Source: Aphrocallistes beatrix
Taxonomy: Eukaryota; Porifera; Hexactinellida; Sceptrulophora; Aphrocallistidae
DNA: 64,000 nt
NCBI GenBank assembly: GCA_963281255.1
Contig: OY725498.1
Coordinates: 4,750,452-4,814,451, forward strand
Direction: 5' to 3'
This document shows positions 9,499-18,020 of this stretch, one piece after another. The notes under the pieces were generated by a model, which saw nothing but the letters and a program-made list of their open reading frames with translations, was not told the origin of the DNA and made no database searches. A program made the position numbers and the translations under genes. Each line of letters starts with the position of its first letter. Within the stretch, counting starts at the first letter, position 1.

Positions 9499-9758
9499 AG
9501 ACTAGACTTATACCGATTGGACATTAATCCTATTGAAATTGTCCCCTACATGCCACCCTCCTCCCTCTATCTCCCCTCCCTAATTAATTCAATGAACTGA
9601 GTCCTGAACATGCACTCTTCATAACAAATTGAGCAAAAAGATACACATTAATAGATGGGAAGTGATACATTATTCTAATACAAATTTCTCTATATTATAA
9701 AACATTAAGTGATGAACAAACAGATAAGGGGGGCTAATAGATAGATAGATAGATAGAA
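9499..9758. repeat. Intergenic with (GATA)n microsatellite
   Basis: Non-coding spacer after the MITE. A short GATA/TAGA microsatellite (five units) lies at about 9740-9759, just past the stop of the bZIP-like gene. Confidence 0.55.
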
Positions 9759-10262
9759 TTAACTACTCTCACTAGCCCTCATCCGTTCTTGGAAAAATTG
9801 GATCTGCTGCGTGAGGTCATCCTTCTCTTCTAATAGGGTTCGCTTTTCCTCCGATAAGCTATACACATCGACACTGAGCTGTCGCACGAGGGAATCTTGT
9901 TTGTTTCTGTATGTTTTGGTATAGATTCGCCTCCTTTCACGTTTCTGCATACCGATCAGTTGTGTTGCTTCTGATTGGTCCAGATTGAGCTTGATAGACG
10001 CTGTTTTAAGAGCTGACTTCTTAAAGGCAGGTAGCACCCCACGATTCAGGGTTTTGTCTGTGAGTGGGGAATTTGAAGAATGTTTTTCTTTGAGGAACAG
10101 ACTTCGGCCCCAAAAGGACAACTCCCCGTCCTCTAAGTCTCTGGTAGGTCTCGAGAGAGGATAGCTTGTTTCTGTTTGCAGGAATGAATTGACAGACGTT
10201 GAGTGCCTTAGAAGACATTGATCAGGCTCTATCTCGAAAATATCAAGGTTATTATTCGCCAT
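9759..10262 (-). CDS. Small bZIP-like protein
   Basis: A 167-aa single-exon protein starting at the ATG complementary to 10260-10262. Residues about 105-160 form a basic stretch (KRERRRIYTKTYRNKQ) followed by a long heptad-like helix with regularly spaced Leu/Val (LVRQLSVDVYSLSEEKRTLL). This resembles a bZIP DNA-binding region plus zipper. The classical N-x-x-A-A-x-x-C/S-R signature is degenerate: Tyr and Thr take the Ala/Cys positions. The N-terminal two thirds are Ser/Thr/Leu-rich and likely disordered, as in activation domains. I do not recognise an orthologue. It could be a divergent bZIP transcription factor or simply a basic coiled-coil protein. Confidence 0.5.
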   Translation of the reverse strand: MANNNLDIFEIEPDQCLLRHSTSVNSFLQTETSYPLSRPTRDLEDGELSFWGRSLFLKEKHSSNSPLTDKTLNRGVLPAFKKSALKTASIKLNLDQSEATQLIGMQKRERRRIYTKTYRNKQDSLVRQLSVDVYSLSEEKRTLLEEKDDLTQQIQFFQERMRASESS

Positions 10263-10766
10263 TGTTTTAATTGGTATTTGTATGTAGTTATTTATTATTT
10301 TTTGTATCTTACTACTCTATTTATATATGATACTATATTTATACTGGTGTACCTGTGAATTTTATGCTGAGTATAAAATCTGAAATCAAGAGATCAGGTA
10401 TAGTGGAAGTACTGGAAATTACTAAAATGTTGAAATTTTTAGTTTTTATTGCACGACAATCTGGAATATACGGTCATTCTATATGGAATTAGATTTCGAT
10501 TTATAAATAGAACTCGAAACTAATAAAAAACGCGGAAATCACTAAAGTAAATAAATTGGACAGCATAAGCACTAGTCTAATAGTTTCAATGTGGCTCAAA
10601 TAGGGAAAATTATTGCAATGCAAACTGCATATCCATTAGAATAAAGTATTAGATGGCAATTAATATGCTGGGTTATACAGCTGGCGTATGTAGTCACTCG
10701 TAAAATATAGATTACAAAGAAATAATATGGGAACCAAAATAAAGAAAGTTCAAGTTGCTATATAGG
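10263..10766. other. Intergenic, no gene seen
   Basis: AT-rich spacer between two minus-strand genes. No coding stretch, repeat or RNA gene is visible. It should contain the promoter of the bZIP-like gene and the 3' UTR of the cadherin gene. Confidence 0.5.
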
Positions 10767-13700
10767 CTAGTTAGCGGTGTCAAGGGAATCTAAGTGCTCA
10801 GGTTGCTGAGAGTGCGCGAACACCTTTTGAGAGAAGGAAGGGGTGGAAGAGGAAGGCAGGGGGACGAGTTTGCTTTTCGGTCGCGTGGATGTTTCTCTTT
10901 TCACGGCGGCCGGGATTCGCGGCCTATGGTGCGAGACTGAAGATAGGTAGGATGAGGATGCGGAGGAGTGGGGGGAGTGCGAACCCCTCAGGTACCTGTT
11001 GTCCGGGTTCGCGTATATGATGTCAATGGGCGGAGCACTGGATGAGTTCTTGTCCGCGTTTGGGACGCTGACCTGACTGGCCTCGTCGTCGTAGAAGAGG
11101 AGCAGGTCGTTGTCCGTTAGCGTCGGGGGTGCCGGGGAAGATTCGTTGTAGTCCTGAAGCTGAGGCGTGGCTGACAGCTTCGCCACCAGATCCCGATTCG
11201 AGTCGATGATGTGTCGAATCTCTGCGTCAGTCATGGGCGGCACGTAGGGAGGGGAAGAAGCGATGGAGTTGCCGAGTCCAGAGGATTTGGAGGACTCAGG
11301 GGTAGGGGTAGTGGGTGCGGGTGCGTGAGAGACATTCTCTTTGGACGAGGTCTGTGGATTCTCCAGTACATCCCAGTCATGAGATGTCTTGGGAGAGGAC
11401 ATTTCGAAGGTTGCAGTGTACCAATACCTGGATCTGCACACTGCAAACAACCCGATTCCCACCACAGCCATTGCAACGGTGGCGAGCACACACAGAGCTG
11501 GCATTATGAGGAGAAGCAGGTAGGTAGTGGGCTGTAGTGCTCTGTTTAGCATGAATCCGACGTTCAGGAAGACACAGAATGAGTGTGAGGTGTTGAGAGG
11601 TGGGGATCCATTGTCCAAAGCTGTAATATTAGCAGTGTATGAGTTGTTGGAACTAAGAGGCTGATCTACATTGATCCCTAAACTCAGCAGGAGGTCTCTT
11701 GCCATGGAGGAGAGAGAAACGGAACCTGTGAATTTGTTAACGACTAGGAAGCCCTGTTCAAACGCAAGTACGTATGTGAGGTTTCCGTCACTCCCTACGT
11801 CTGCATCGGTAGCTGTGAACTGCGCTAAATGCTGGTTCGGGGAGAGAGAGGAGTCGAGAGTAATGCTGAGCAGCGGGTTCATGAATTCGGGGGCGTTGTC
11901 GTTCACTGGATCGACGGTAATACTGACAGAAGCGTTAGCAGTAAGATTCCCTGCTTCTGCCTGGACAGTGAATGCGTAGAGAGCTGTGGAGTTAGGAGCG
12001 TCTATGTCTAGCTCAGCACTGACCCTGAGAGAACCGGATCGCGAGAGGTTTAGAGAGAACGGGAGGGAGTAGTCGTGAAAAGAGACTTTGCTTAGCTCTG
12101 CGTAGCAGACGTGATTGGAGAAGTCTATGAGGAGCGAATCGGCAGGAATGCCTTCGTTAATCCTAAAATGGAAAGAAGAGTCGCTGAACTGGAGGGGGCA
12201 GTTGGAGGGAGCAGTGAGCAGCAGCACGTTAAGCAGAGAGGATGAAGAGTTCGTGTCACAGGGGTTGTTTAGGGAAATGCTGCAAGAGAAGTCAGCACAC
12301 GCTTCTCGCAGCTGCTCTAGAGACACGTTAGAGAATATGCCGCTACCTGAAGCATAGAGGACAGGAGGACTGAATTCTAGCTTCAAGGCGAGATCCGGGG
12401 ATATGTCGAGGGAGAAGAGAGAGTTGTTTTGGCCTACCTCTTCCCCCATAGGGAGACATTTGCTGTACCTAGGGCGTATAAGAGGGGAGCTAGGGACAAT
12501 ATGAACTGAAATGTTTGTGTGGGATTGCTCGCAGCTATAAGTGTCAGTCTGAGAACAGTTGGTTGCGTAGACCTGTAAGAGTGTGTTGTTCATTTCTGGA
12601 GTAGCACAGGCGTTCAGGTGCAATCTTCCAGTCGTGGCGTTGAGGGAGAAGTGAGAATCAGGGCTGTCGATGTAATAGAAGAGAGAGAGAGATGGTTTGT
12701 CCTTGTCAGAGGCGTGCACGGTGATGAGAGGAGAGGACAGAGGTGTGCCAAGGGATAGGTCAAAGGAGTAGTCAAACCGATCGAAGATTATTCGATTGTC
12801 ATCCAGGTTCCTCACACACACCGTCAAAGCGAAATCAGTACTTAGAGGTGTGGTTCCGCCATCTTGAACGTTCAAGTCAATGGTGATGTTTTCCACTTTT
12901 TCATAATCTAGTGCACTGTCAATTCGGACAGCACCTGTGGTCTCATTCACAGAGAAATACATAGCCGCCTCTCCCGAGCGGATTAGAAAGTAAGAGAGCT
13001 CAGCATTGCTTCCGATGTCCTTGTCACTGGCATTTATCTGATAGATCTCGCCCACTGCTCCCTCGTCCACAAGTATGCACGCCATGGGATAATTCAAGAT
13101 GAACGGGGGGTTGTCATTCTCATCTATCACTACGATTAGCAGTCTCATCATAAGAGAGATGCTGGTGAGTCCTGAGCAAGCAGGATTGCAGTCGACAAAC
13201 AGCATCAAGGTCAGATCGTAGCTGGACACTTCCTCCCTATCGAGAGTCCCATTCAGCAACAGATTCCACGAGTCTATCAAGCTCACTCGGTAGAAGAGAG
13301 TTGCGGGAGAGTTGTCAGGGTAAGTCAACAGGGAGAGGCTCTTATTCCCATTGATGGATGGCGTTATGTAGATATTGGCGAGCTCAGTATTTCTGGAAAT
13401 CGGATTCTCAGGAATCTCGATTCGGATCTCTCCTCCTGTCGTTTTCACGAAAACTCCCACCAATTTGAAACGATAGATCGTATCACTCACGTCCACCACC
13501 GAGATAGAGATCGCAAGAAAGGCGGATAGGGACGGCTGTCCGGCGTCTTTCGCTTGGATAACTACATTCACCAAGTCAAACACCTCGAAGTCCAGAGCCC
13601 CGCTCAGACACAGCTCTGCGGAGGAGGAGTTGATACGGAAGAGAGAGCTTCCGTCCTTCGCCACGGCATTGCCGTTCTTAGAGAAGGTCACCCGGAAGGT

Positions 13701-14432
13701 GCTGTAGGTAATCTCAGCGTTCAGGCCGACATCAGAGTCCTCAGCAGTGAACGTGCGCACGCATCTGGAAGTCTCGTTCTCAGACAAGGAGTAGGAAGCA
13801 GGATTGGGAAGGAAGCGAGGAGGATTGTCATTCCTATCCTCCACTTCTATCACCATGGAGGCGTTTGTAGAAATATTTGAGTCCTGATCAGTAGCAGTCA
13901 GAATGAGATTGAACTGATCCACAACCTCTCTGTCCAAACTCGCTTTGCTCGTTAGCTCGGGAGGATCTGCCAGGAAGGTGAAGTAGTCCAGATTGTCCCC
14001 GGATAGGGAGTAGAGGATGATGTTGTAAGGATCTAAGTCAGGATCTGATGCTGTAGGAAAAAAGACACTTCTTATCACGTTCTCAGCAAAAGTGAACTTG
14101 TACTCGCGTTGGTTGAAGATTGGGATGTGATCGTTTGTGTCATTTACATAGATTTCTATCGTGAAAGAAGTGGCGCCGTTAATCAATGTTGTGCAGATGA
14201 ATCTGAAAGTGTCGAGTTCATTGAAATCATAAACACTTTTGAAACTGAAGATAGGTTCAGAATACTGGAAGTAAGAACAGTCCTCTAGTAACGGATTAAA
14301 GATATCTAGCCCGGTGATACTCAGTAGTCCAGCTGTTCCTATCGTGTCAGGGACAAACCTTACTGCATTTTCTTGGCCAGAAGATGCGGAGATAAGAGAG
14401 AGTAGAAGGAAGAGGAGAGCATTGGATATCAT
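10767..14432 (-). CDS. Cadherin-repeat transmembrane receptor (protocadherin-like)
   Basis: A 1,221-aa type I membrane protein in one exon. A signal peptide (about residues 1-19) is followed by about eight cadherin repeats. The Ca-binding linkers appear as DTNDHIPIF, EDRNDNPPRF, DVSDTIYRF, DENDNPPFI, NLDDNRIIF and DPVNDNAPEF, with DxD/LDRE/LDYE motifs between them. Several linkers are degenerate (DVSDTIYRF, NLDDNRIIF), so calcium binding is probably uneven along the stalk. There are many N-glycosylation sites. A transmembrane helix at about 1005-1030 (LLLLIMPALCVLATVAMAVVG) leads into a Ser/Pro-rich cytoplasmic tail of about 190 aa with no recognisable beta-catenin site. No EGF or LamG domains are seen. 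It is probably an adhesion or signalling receptor. The single exon recalls clustered protocadherins, but the genome is intron-poor anyway. Confidence 0.85.
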   Translation of the reverse strand: MISNALLFLLLSLISASSGQENAVRFVPDTIGTAGLLSITGLDIFNPLLEDCSYFQYSEPIFSFKSVYDFNELDTFRFICTTLINGATSFTIEIYVNDTNDHIPIFNQREYKFTFAENVIRSVFFPTASDPDLDPYNIILYSLSGDNLDYFTFLADPPELTSKASLDREVVDQFNLILTATDQDSNISTNASMVIEVEDRNDNPPRFLPNPASYSLSENETSRCVRTFTAEDSDVGLNAEITYSTFRVTFSKNGNAVAKDGSSLFRINSSSAELCLSGALDFEVFDLVNVVIQAKDAGQPSLSAFLAISISVVDVSDTIYRFKLVGVFVKTTGGEIRIEIPENPISRNTELANIYITPSINGNKSLSLLTYPDNSPATLFYRVSLIDSWNLLLNGTLDREEVSSYDLTLMLFVDCNPACSGLTSISLMMRLLIVVIDENDNPPFILNYPMACILVDEGAVGEIYQINASDKDIGSNAELSYFLIRSGEAAMYFSVNETTGAVRIDSALDYEKVENITIDLNVQDGGTTPLSTDFALTVCVRNLDDNRIIFDRFDYSFDLSLGTPLSSPLITVHASDKDKPSLSLFYYIDSPDSHFSLNATTGRLHLNACATPEMNNTLLQVYATNCSQTDTYSCEQSHTNISVHIVPSSPLIRPRYSKCLPMGEEVGQNNSLFSLDISPDLALKLEFSPPVLYASGSGIFSNVSLEQLREACADFSCSISLNNPCDTNSSSSLLNVLLLTAPSNCPLQFSDSSFHFRINEGIPADSLLIDFSNHVCYAELSKVSFHDYSLPFSLNLSRSGSLRVSAELDIDAPNSTALYAFTVQAEAGNLTANASVSITVDPVNDNAPEFMNPLLSITLDSSLSPNQHLAQFTATDADVGSDGNLTYVLAFEQGFLVVNKFTGSVSLSSMARDLLLSLGINVDQPLSSNNSYTANITALDNGSPPLNTSHSFCVFLNVGFMLNRALQPTTYLLLLIMPALCVLATVAMAVVGIGLFAVCRSRYWYTATFEMSSPKTSHDWDVLENPQTSSKENVSHAPAPTTPTPESSKSSGLGNSIASSPPYVPPMTDAEIRHIIDSNRDLVAKLSATPQLQDYNESSPAPPTLTDNDLLLFYDDEASQVSVPNADKNSSSAPPIDIIYANPDNRYLRGSHSPHSSASSSYLSSVSHHRPRIPAAVKRETSTRPKSKLVPLPSSSTPSFSQKVFAHSQQPEHLDSLDTAN

Positions 14433-14568
14433 CTGAGATAGGGTTGTGGGTAGCTAAAGATTGAATTTTAAAGTTTAATTGTGGTTTAAAGCAATGGTAG
14501 AGCTATATTACGAGTATAAATAATTACACAGTGGTATCGGTATTATCACGAGAGGGAAGGGCATAGTG

Positions 14569-16545
14569 TCATTGTTTGTTGGCGAATTTCTTCCTGAGTT
14601 TAGGGTCCGTAGACTGCTGGTACCGCTGCAGCTTCTTGCTGGTGAGGCTAGCCTTGAAACTCTTCTCGATCCTGTCACTGATGCTTCCGTTCATCGGGTG
14701 CTGCGTCTTCTCCAAACTCAGCGAGGCTAGACTCTGCACGCAGCGCGAAACCCTCACACTGCGCACGTACTCCGTCTCTCGCTGCTGGTCGATGTTGTTC
14801 TTGCGGGAGCGGAGTGGGTTCCAGGGAGGGGCGTGTCCTCGTGGCTCCTCGGAGCAGAGGCTGTGTTGGCTGGAGAGAGAGCGCGACTTGGAGATTGCGG
14901 ACAAACCGGATCTGCTGTCAGCTTCACTCCTCTCTTCGTCCTCGCCTGTCCCGATTTCGTTCTCTCCGCTAACGCTCCCCGCGAATGGACGCAGCTTCTG
15001 GCTTTTGTAGTGGCTGCTGTCTCTAGAACGGACGCGGTGCAGTGGTCTCTGTCTGTGCGGATCGGAGGGTGCGAGTGAGTCCTCCTTCAGACGGTAGAAC
15101 TGGTTCAGGCTGAGAGAGCCGGGCATGGAGGGGTGTGAGAACAGCTGCAGTTCCGCGAGACTCGTGGCTTGAGAGGTGTCATGGTTATTTTGTGATTTAC
15201 TAATGCTTGAAAACAAATGTTTGAACTGAGACAGCATTTGGTGAACAGAGATATCAAACACTGCTCTACTCCACACACTCAACTCCGCTGTCTCCGCTCC
15301 CTTACATGACATCTCGTCAATCCTCAGCTTTAACTTCTCCTCGAATTCTGCTACAGACTCCTTTTCCTGCCCCGGGAAATGTGCCCGAGGGGTGGATGAG
15401 GGGAGAGAGGGGAGGAGCATTAAGTTGCTAGACTGAGAGCTCATCATCCCATTAGACAGGTGGAGACAGCTGTCCAGGTCACAGGCAACGAACACGTACT
15501 TACACACGGAGCAGAAGAGAAGGTGCGAGTAGCCCCACCCTCTCCAGAAACGGTCTCTCTCACTCACGACCCGCTTTGAGAGGCCCTCCAGATCACCTCG
15601 GGCCGACCAGCCGGCGTCCCTCCGGTGCATGTAGTAGAGACTCCCGTGCGGAGAGATCCGTACCTGAGTGGAGTTGTTGGCACACAGGAACATCGGCTCC
15701 AGACCAGGGATAACAATGCGGTGGCAATCGGCGCATTTGTAAACGGAATCGAGTGTGAATGGACCAGCTTCTTCACAGTTGACAGGGTCGACGAGAGCCC
15801 GGAGCTTGGAGGCGTACAGTTTGTCCTGTAGTAAGTTGTTCGGATCCTCCATCGTCTCTATCTGGCCAGGAGACAGGAGACAGGCCAGCTTGTCTATAGC
15901 TGACTGGTTCAGACAGTCAGCGGAGGAGTGCACTGCTAACACGGCGCTGACGTTGGCCGCGATGAAGTGGATGCAGGCGTCCACCAGCCGAGGCATGCCC
16001 AGGTACTCGGAGGACACCAATACGCTGAACACCCGCTTTGCGTCTAGCTTGGGGGGTGGCTTGGAGGAAGAGGGGGAGGGGTCGCTCAGGATATAGTCCA
16101 TGAGCCAGGAGAACACTTGGAGGTCGCAATGTACTGAAATGTCGATGTCCTGCCAGTTGTCCTGGTAGGAGGACAGGTTCTCTTGGAAGTACGTCATCGA
16201 GCTGAGCAGGAGAGAGGCGGGGCAGAGGAAGTTCTTGGTAACTCCGTGAGGATCATCTATTACGCGTATCGTGATGTGGTCAGGTGGCACAGCCTGGACA
16301 GGCCTGGGTTCGAAGGAGGATGGAAGTAGAGCTGTGGTCTTGTTGCTGAGGTGTGAAGTGGTTCGAGGGTCCTCTGTAGGGGATTTGAGGGAGGGAAGGC
16401 TCTGAGAAGATTTGAGGGTAATAGGAGATATGTGACCGTCCTTCGTGCGAGGTTTGGGATGAGGTGTGAACCTGTACACAAGCCCGGAGTTGAATGGGTC
16501 AGCATTTGGGGGTATGTGCTTGTTCCTGTGATGGAGGGAGTTCAT
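14569..16545 (-). CDS. SANBR: SANBR/KIAA1841-like BTB protein
   Basis: A 658-aa protein. Residues about 90-200 hold the divergent BTB-like region of SANBR (KIAA1841): ITIRVIDDPHGVTKNFLCPASLL, the run DIDISVHCDLQVFSWLMDY, and VLVSSEYLGMPRLVDACI. Next comes the conserved cysteine-containing block (YKCADCHRIV, then SLYYMHRRDAGW, then FWRGWGYSHLLFCSVCKYVF, then DSCLHL), which aligns in order with the vertebrate protein. Mammalian SANBR binds DNA/chromatin and restrains class-switch recombination; the ancestral role is unknown. The N-terminal SANT domain of the vertebrate protein is not visible here: the first 85 residues are Pro/Ser-rich linker. The C-terminus is long, basic and probably disordered. 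The start is ATG at 16545. Confidence 0.78.
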   Translation of the reverse strand: MNSLHHRNKHIPPNADPFNSGLVYRFTPHPKPRTKDGHISPITLKSSQSLPSLKSPTEDPRTTSHLSNKTTALLPSSFEPRPVQAVPPDHITIRVIDDPHGVTKNFLCPASLLLSSMTYFQENLSSYQDNWQDIDISVHCDLQVFSWLMDYILSDPSPSSSKPPPKLDAKRVFSVLVSSEYLGMPRLVDACIHFIAANVSAVLAVHSSADCLNQSAIDKLACLLSPGQIETMEDPNNLLQDKLYASKLRALVDPVNCEEAGPFTLDSVYKCADCHRIVIPGLEPMFLCANNSTQVRISPHGSLYYMHRRDAGWSARGDLEGLSKRVVSERDRFWRGWGYSHLLFCSVCKYVFVACDLDSCLHLSNGMMSSQSSNLMLLPSLPSSTPRAHFPGQEKESVAEFEEKLKLRIDEMSCKGAETAELSVWSRAVFDISVHQMLSQFKHLFSSISKSQNNHDTSQATSLAELQLFSHPSMPGSLSLNQFYRLKEDSLAPSDPHRQRPLHRVRSRDSSHYKSQKLRPFAGSVSGENEIGTGEDEERSEADSRSGLSAISKSRSLSSQHSLCSEEPRGHAPPWNPLRSRKNNIDQQRETEYVRSVRVSRCVQSLASLSLEKTQHPMNGSISDRIEKSFKASLTSKKLQRYQQSTDPKLRKKFANKQ

Positions 16546-16885
16546 TGAAGTGGTAGGGTTGCTCAGTAACTGTGAGATAGAGCGACAGAATGTGTATCTT
16601 AGCTACAAATACGCATTTTGACAAGTCGCGAGTAAAGATAGAGTAAGGGTTCTAAATTTGGAGTGCTTCCTAGTTGTTTCTAGTTATCATCCAATGAGCA
16701 AAGTCCCTACAAGGGTGGATTCCCGTGGAATTATCAGCAGGTCTTCGCATTATATTTACAATTATGTAATCAATTCAATGGATATATAGGCCAAGGTCTT
16801 ATCTACCTCTCAGAATGCACATAAGCTCCTATAAACCTTAACTTTCAATTAATTGCTCGCTAATTAGGGATCAATAGAGACGGCG
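16546..16885. other. Divergent intergenic region
   Basis: A 340-bp spacer between the SANBR-like gene (minus) and the secreted-protein gene (plus), so promoters for both strands should lie here. No repeat or RNA gene seen. Confidence 0.5.
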
Positions 16886-17518
16886 ATGGCATTGTTGATG
16901 CTAATGACTGTCTGCAGTATTATCTCGCAGTGTCAAAGCGTATCAAGTGGGAACGATATGTTTTCTTTTGACGCCCCTTTGAAGCCCAACATTTCAGAAG
17001 ATTTCAGAGCTTATATTTTCGCAAATCTATCTACAGGCGACATCAATGTGCTGAACACTTTCACACTAGTTAGGAAGTTCTCAGAAGGGAAAGAGCGTTC
17101 AGTGGGGTGCCAAATCTGGAAAGGAAGACCTCAGAAGACGTGTACGTATTCCCTCCTCCTAGAACCGTTGAAGGTGGAATACGAAGGAGAAGTAGAGAAT
17201 GGTACGATTGAGACCTGTACGAAGTCCGAGGTGAGTGGGAACGAACTAATAAAGCTTTGGGATTGGGTGAGCAACGCTACATACTATAAGAGGGACGATG
17301 GGATGGATCTGTGGCGGGTGATCTCACAAGATGGGGACACGTATCTTGAGAACTTACTGGGAGTCAGTGCTTCAGATCCAAACAAGCCAATGGTTCTCAA
17401 GCAAACTTATCGGTCTGATGAGAACTCAGATGACTATGAGTTCCAGTACAAAGATTTCGACACTGACGTTAACGAGGAAGCGTTTGATGTACCTGCGATT
17501 TGTCAAAACAATGTTTAA
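16886..17518 (+). CDS. Small secreted protein, possibly ependymin/LolA-like
   Basis: A 210-aa protein with a clear signal peptide (MALLMLMTVCSIISQCQS). The mature part has few cysteines (near residues 93, 104, 130 and 207), several N-glycosylation sites (NLS, NGT, NAT) and a repeated beta-strand character. The final FDVPAIC resembles the end of ependymin-related (EPDR/MERP) and LolA-like metazoan secreted proteins, which form a half-barrel that can bind lipids. That assignment is tentative because overall similarity cannot be judged by eye. It is one of only two plus-strand coding loci left of 49 kb. The ATG at 16886 (CGGCGATGG context) fits the signal peptide. Confidence 0.55.
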   Translation: MALLMLMTVCSIISQCQSVSSGNDMFSFDAPLKPNISEDFRAYIFANLSTGDINVLNTFTLVRKFSEGKERSVGCQIWKGRPQKTCTYSLLLEPLKVEYEGEVENGTIETCTKSEVSGNELIKLWDWVSNATYYKRDDGMDLWRVISQDGDTYLENLLGVSASDPNKPMVLKQTYRSDENSDDYEFQYKDFDTDVNEEAFDVPAICQNNV

Positions 17519-18020
17519 CTTGATCTATTAATAACTTGCATTAATGCTGAGATGTGTACGTATTGCTACTTTGTATAATTATATTCTTAGGGTGAGAAAT
17601 TGTGAATTAGTTTGTCGATAATGACATGTGGGACATGTTAGTAATCGTATCACGAAATTCTGATTGATTCAAATAAGCAAACAATCCATCTTTCTTTGAA
17701 AGAAAGATCGATAACCCAGCTTGTCTGGACTATAAGGATCCTATGAGTACGTACTAGCTATCAATGATGTGCCAACAATATCTGTACATGAAGAGGGGAT
17801 ATGGTAGTCGTATAAAATCTTCGTTACTTCTAGTTATTGATATAAGGATGATTTTAGCCTGCATTCATAAAGAATTGAAACACCAAAGGAAGATTACCTT
17901 TCCATTTGCATAGGACCTGCTGTTTAATTTCAAGCACAATGGACCATGGATGATGCTGTACATGTTTCGCTCAATGCAGATATTTAATTTTGTTTAATAG
18001 GAGATGGTCACACAGTGTAA
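17519..18020. other. Intergenic, convergent 3' ends
   Basis: About 500 bp between two convergent genes. A perfect 10-bp palindrome with a single-base centre (17688-17708) is present. No coding sequence or RNA gene seen. Confidence 0.5.

Noticed and set aside
17688-17708. Perfect palindrome ATCTTTCTTT-G-AAAGAAAGAT as a terminator or histone-type stem-loop
   Set aside because: The one-base loop and A/T-rich stem do not match the histone 3' stem-loop, and no adjacent gene uses such a signal.
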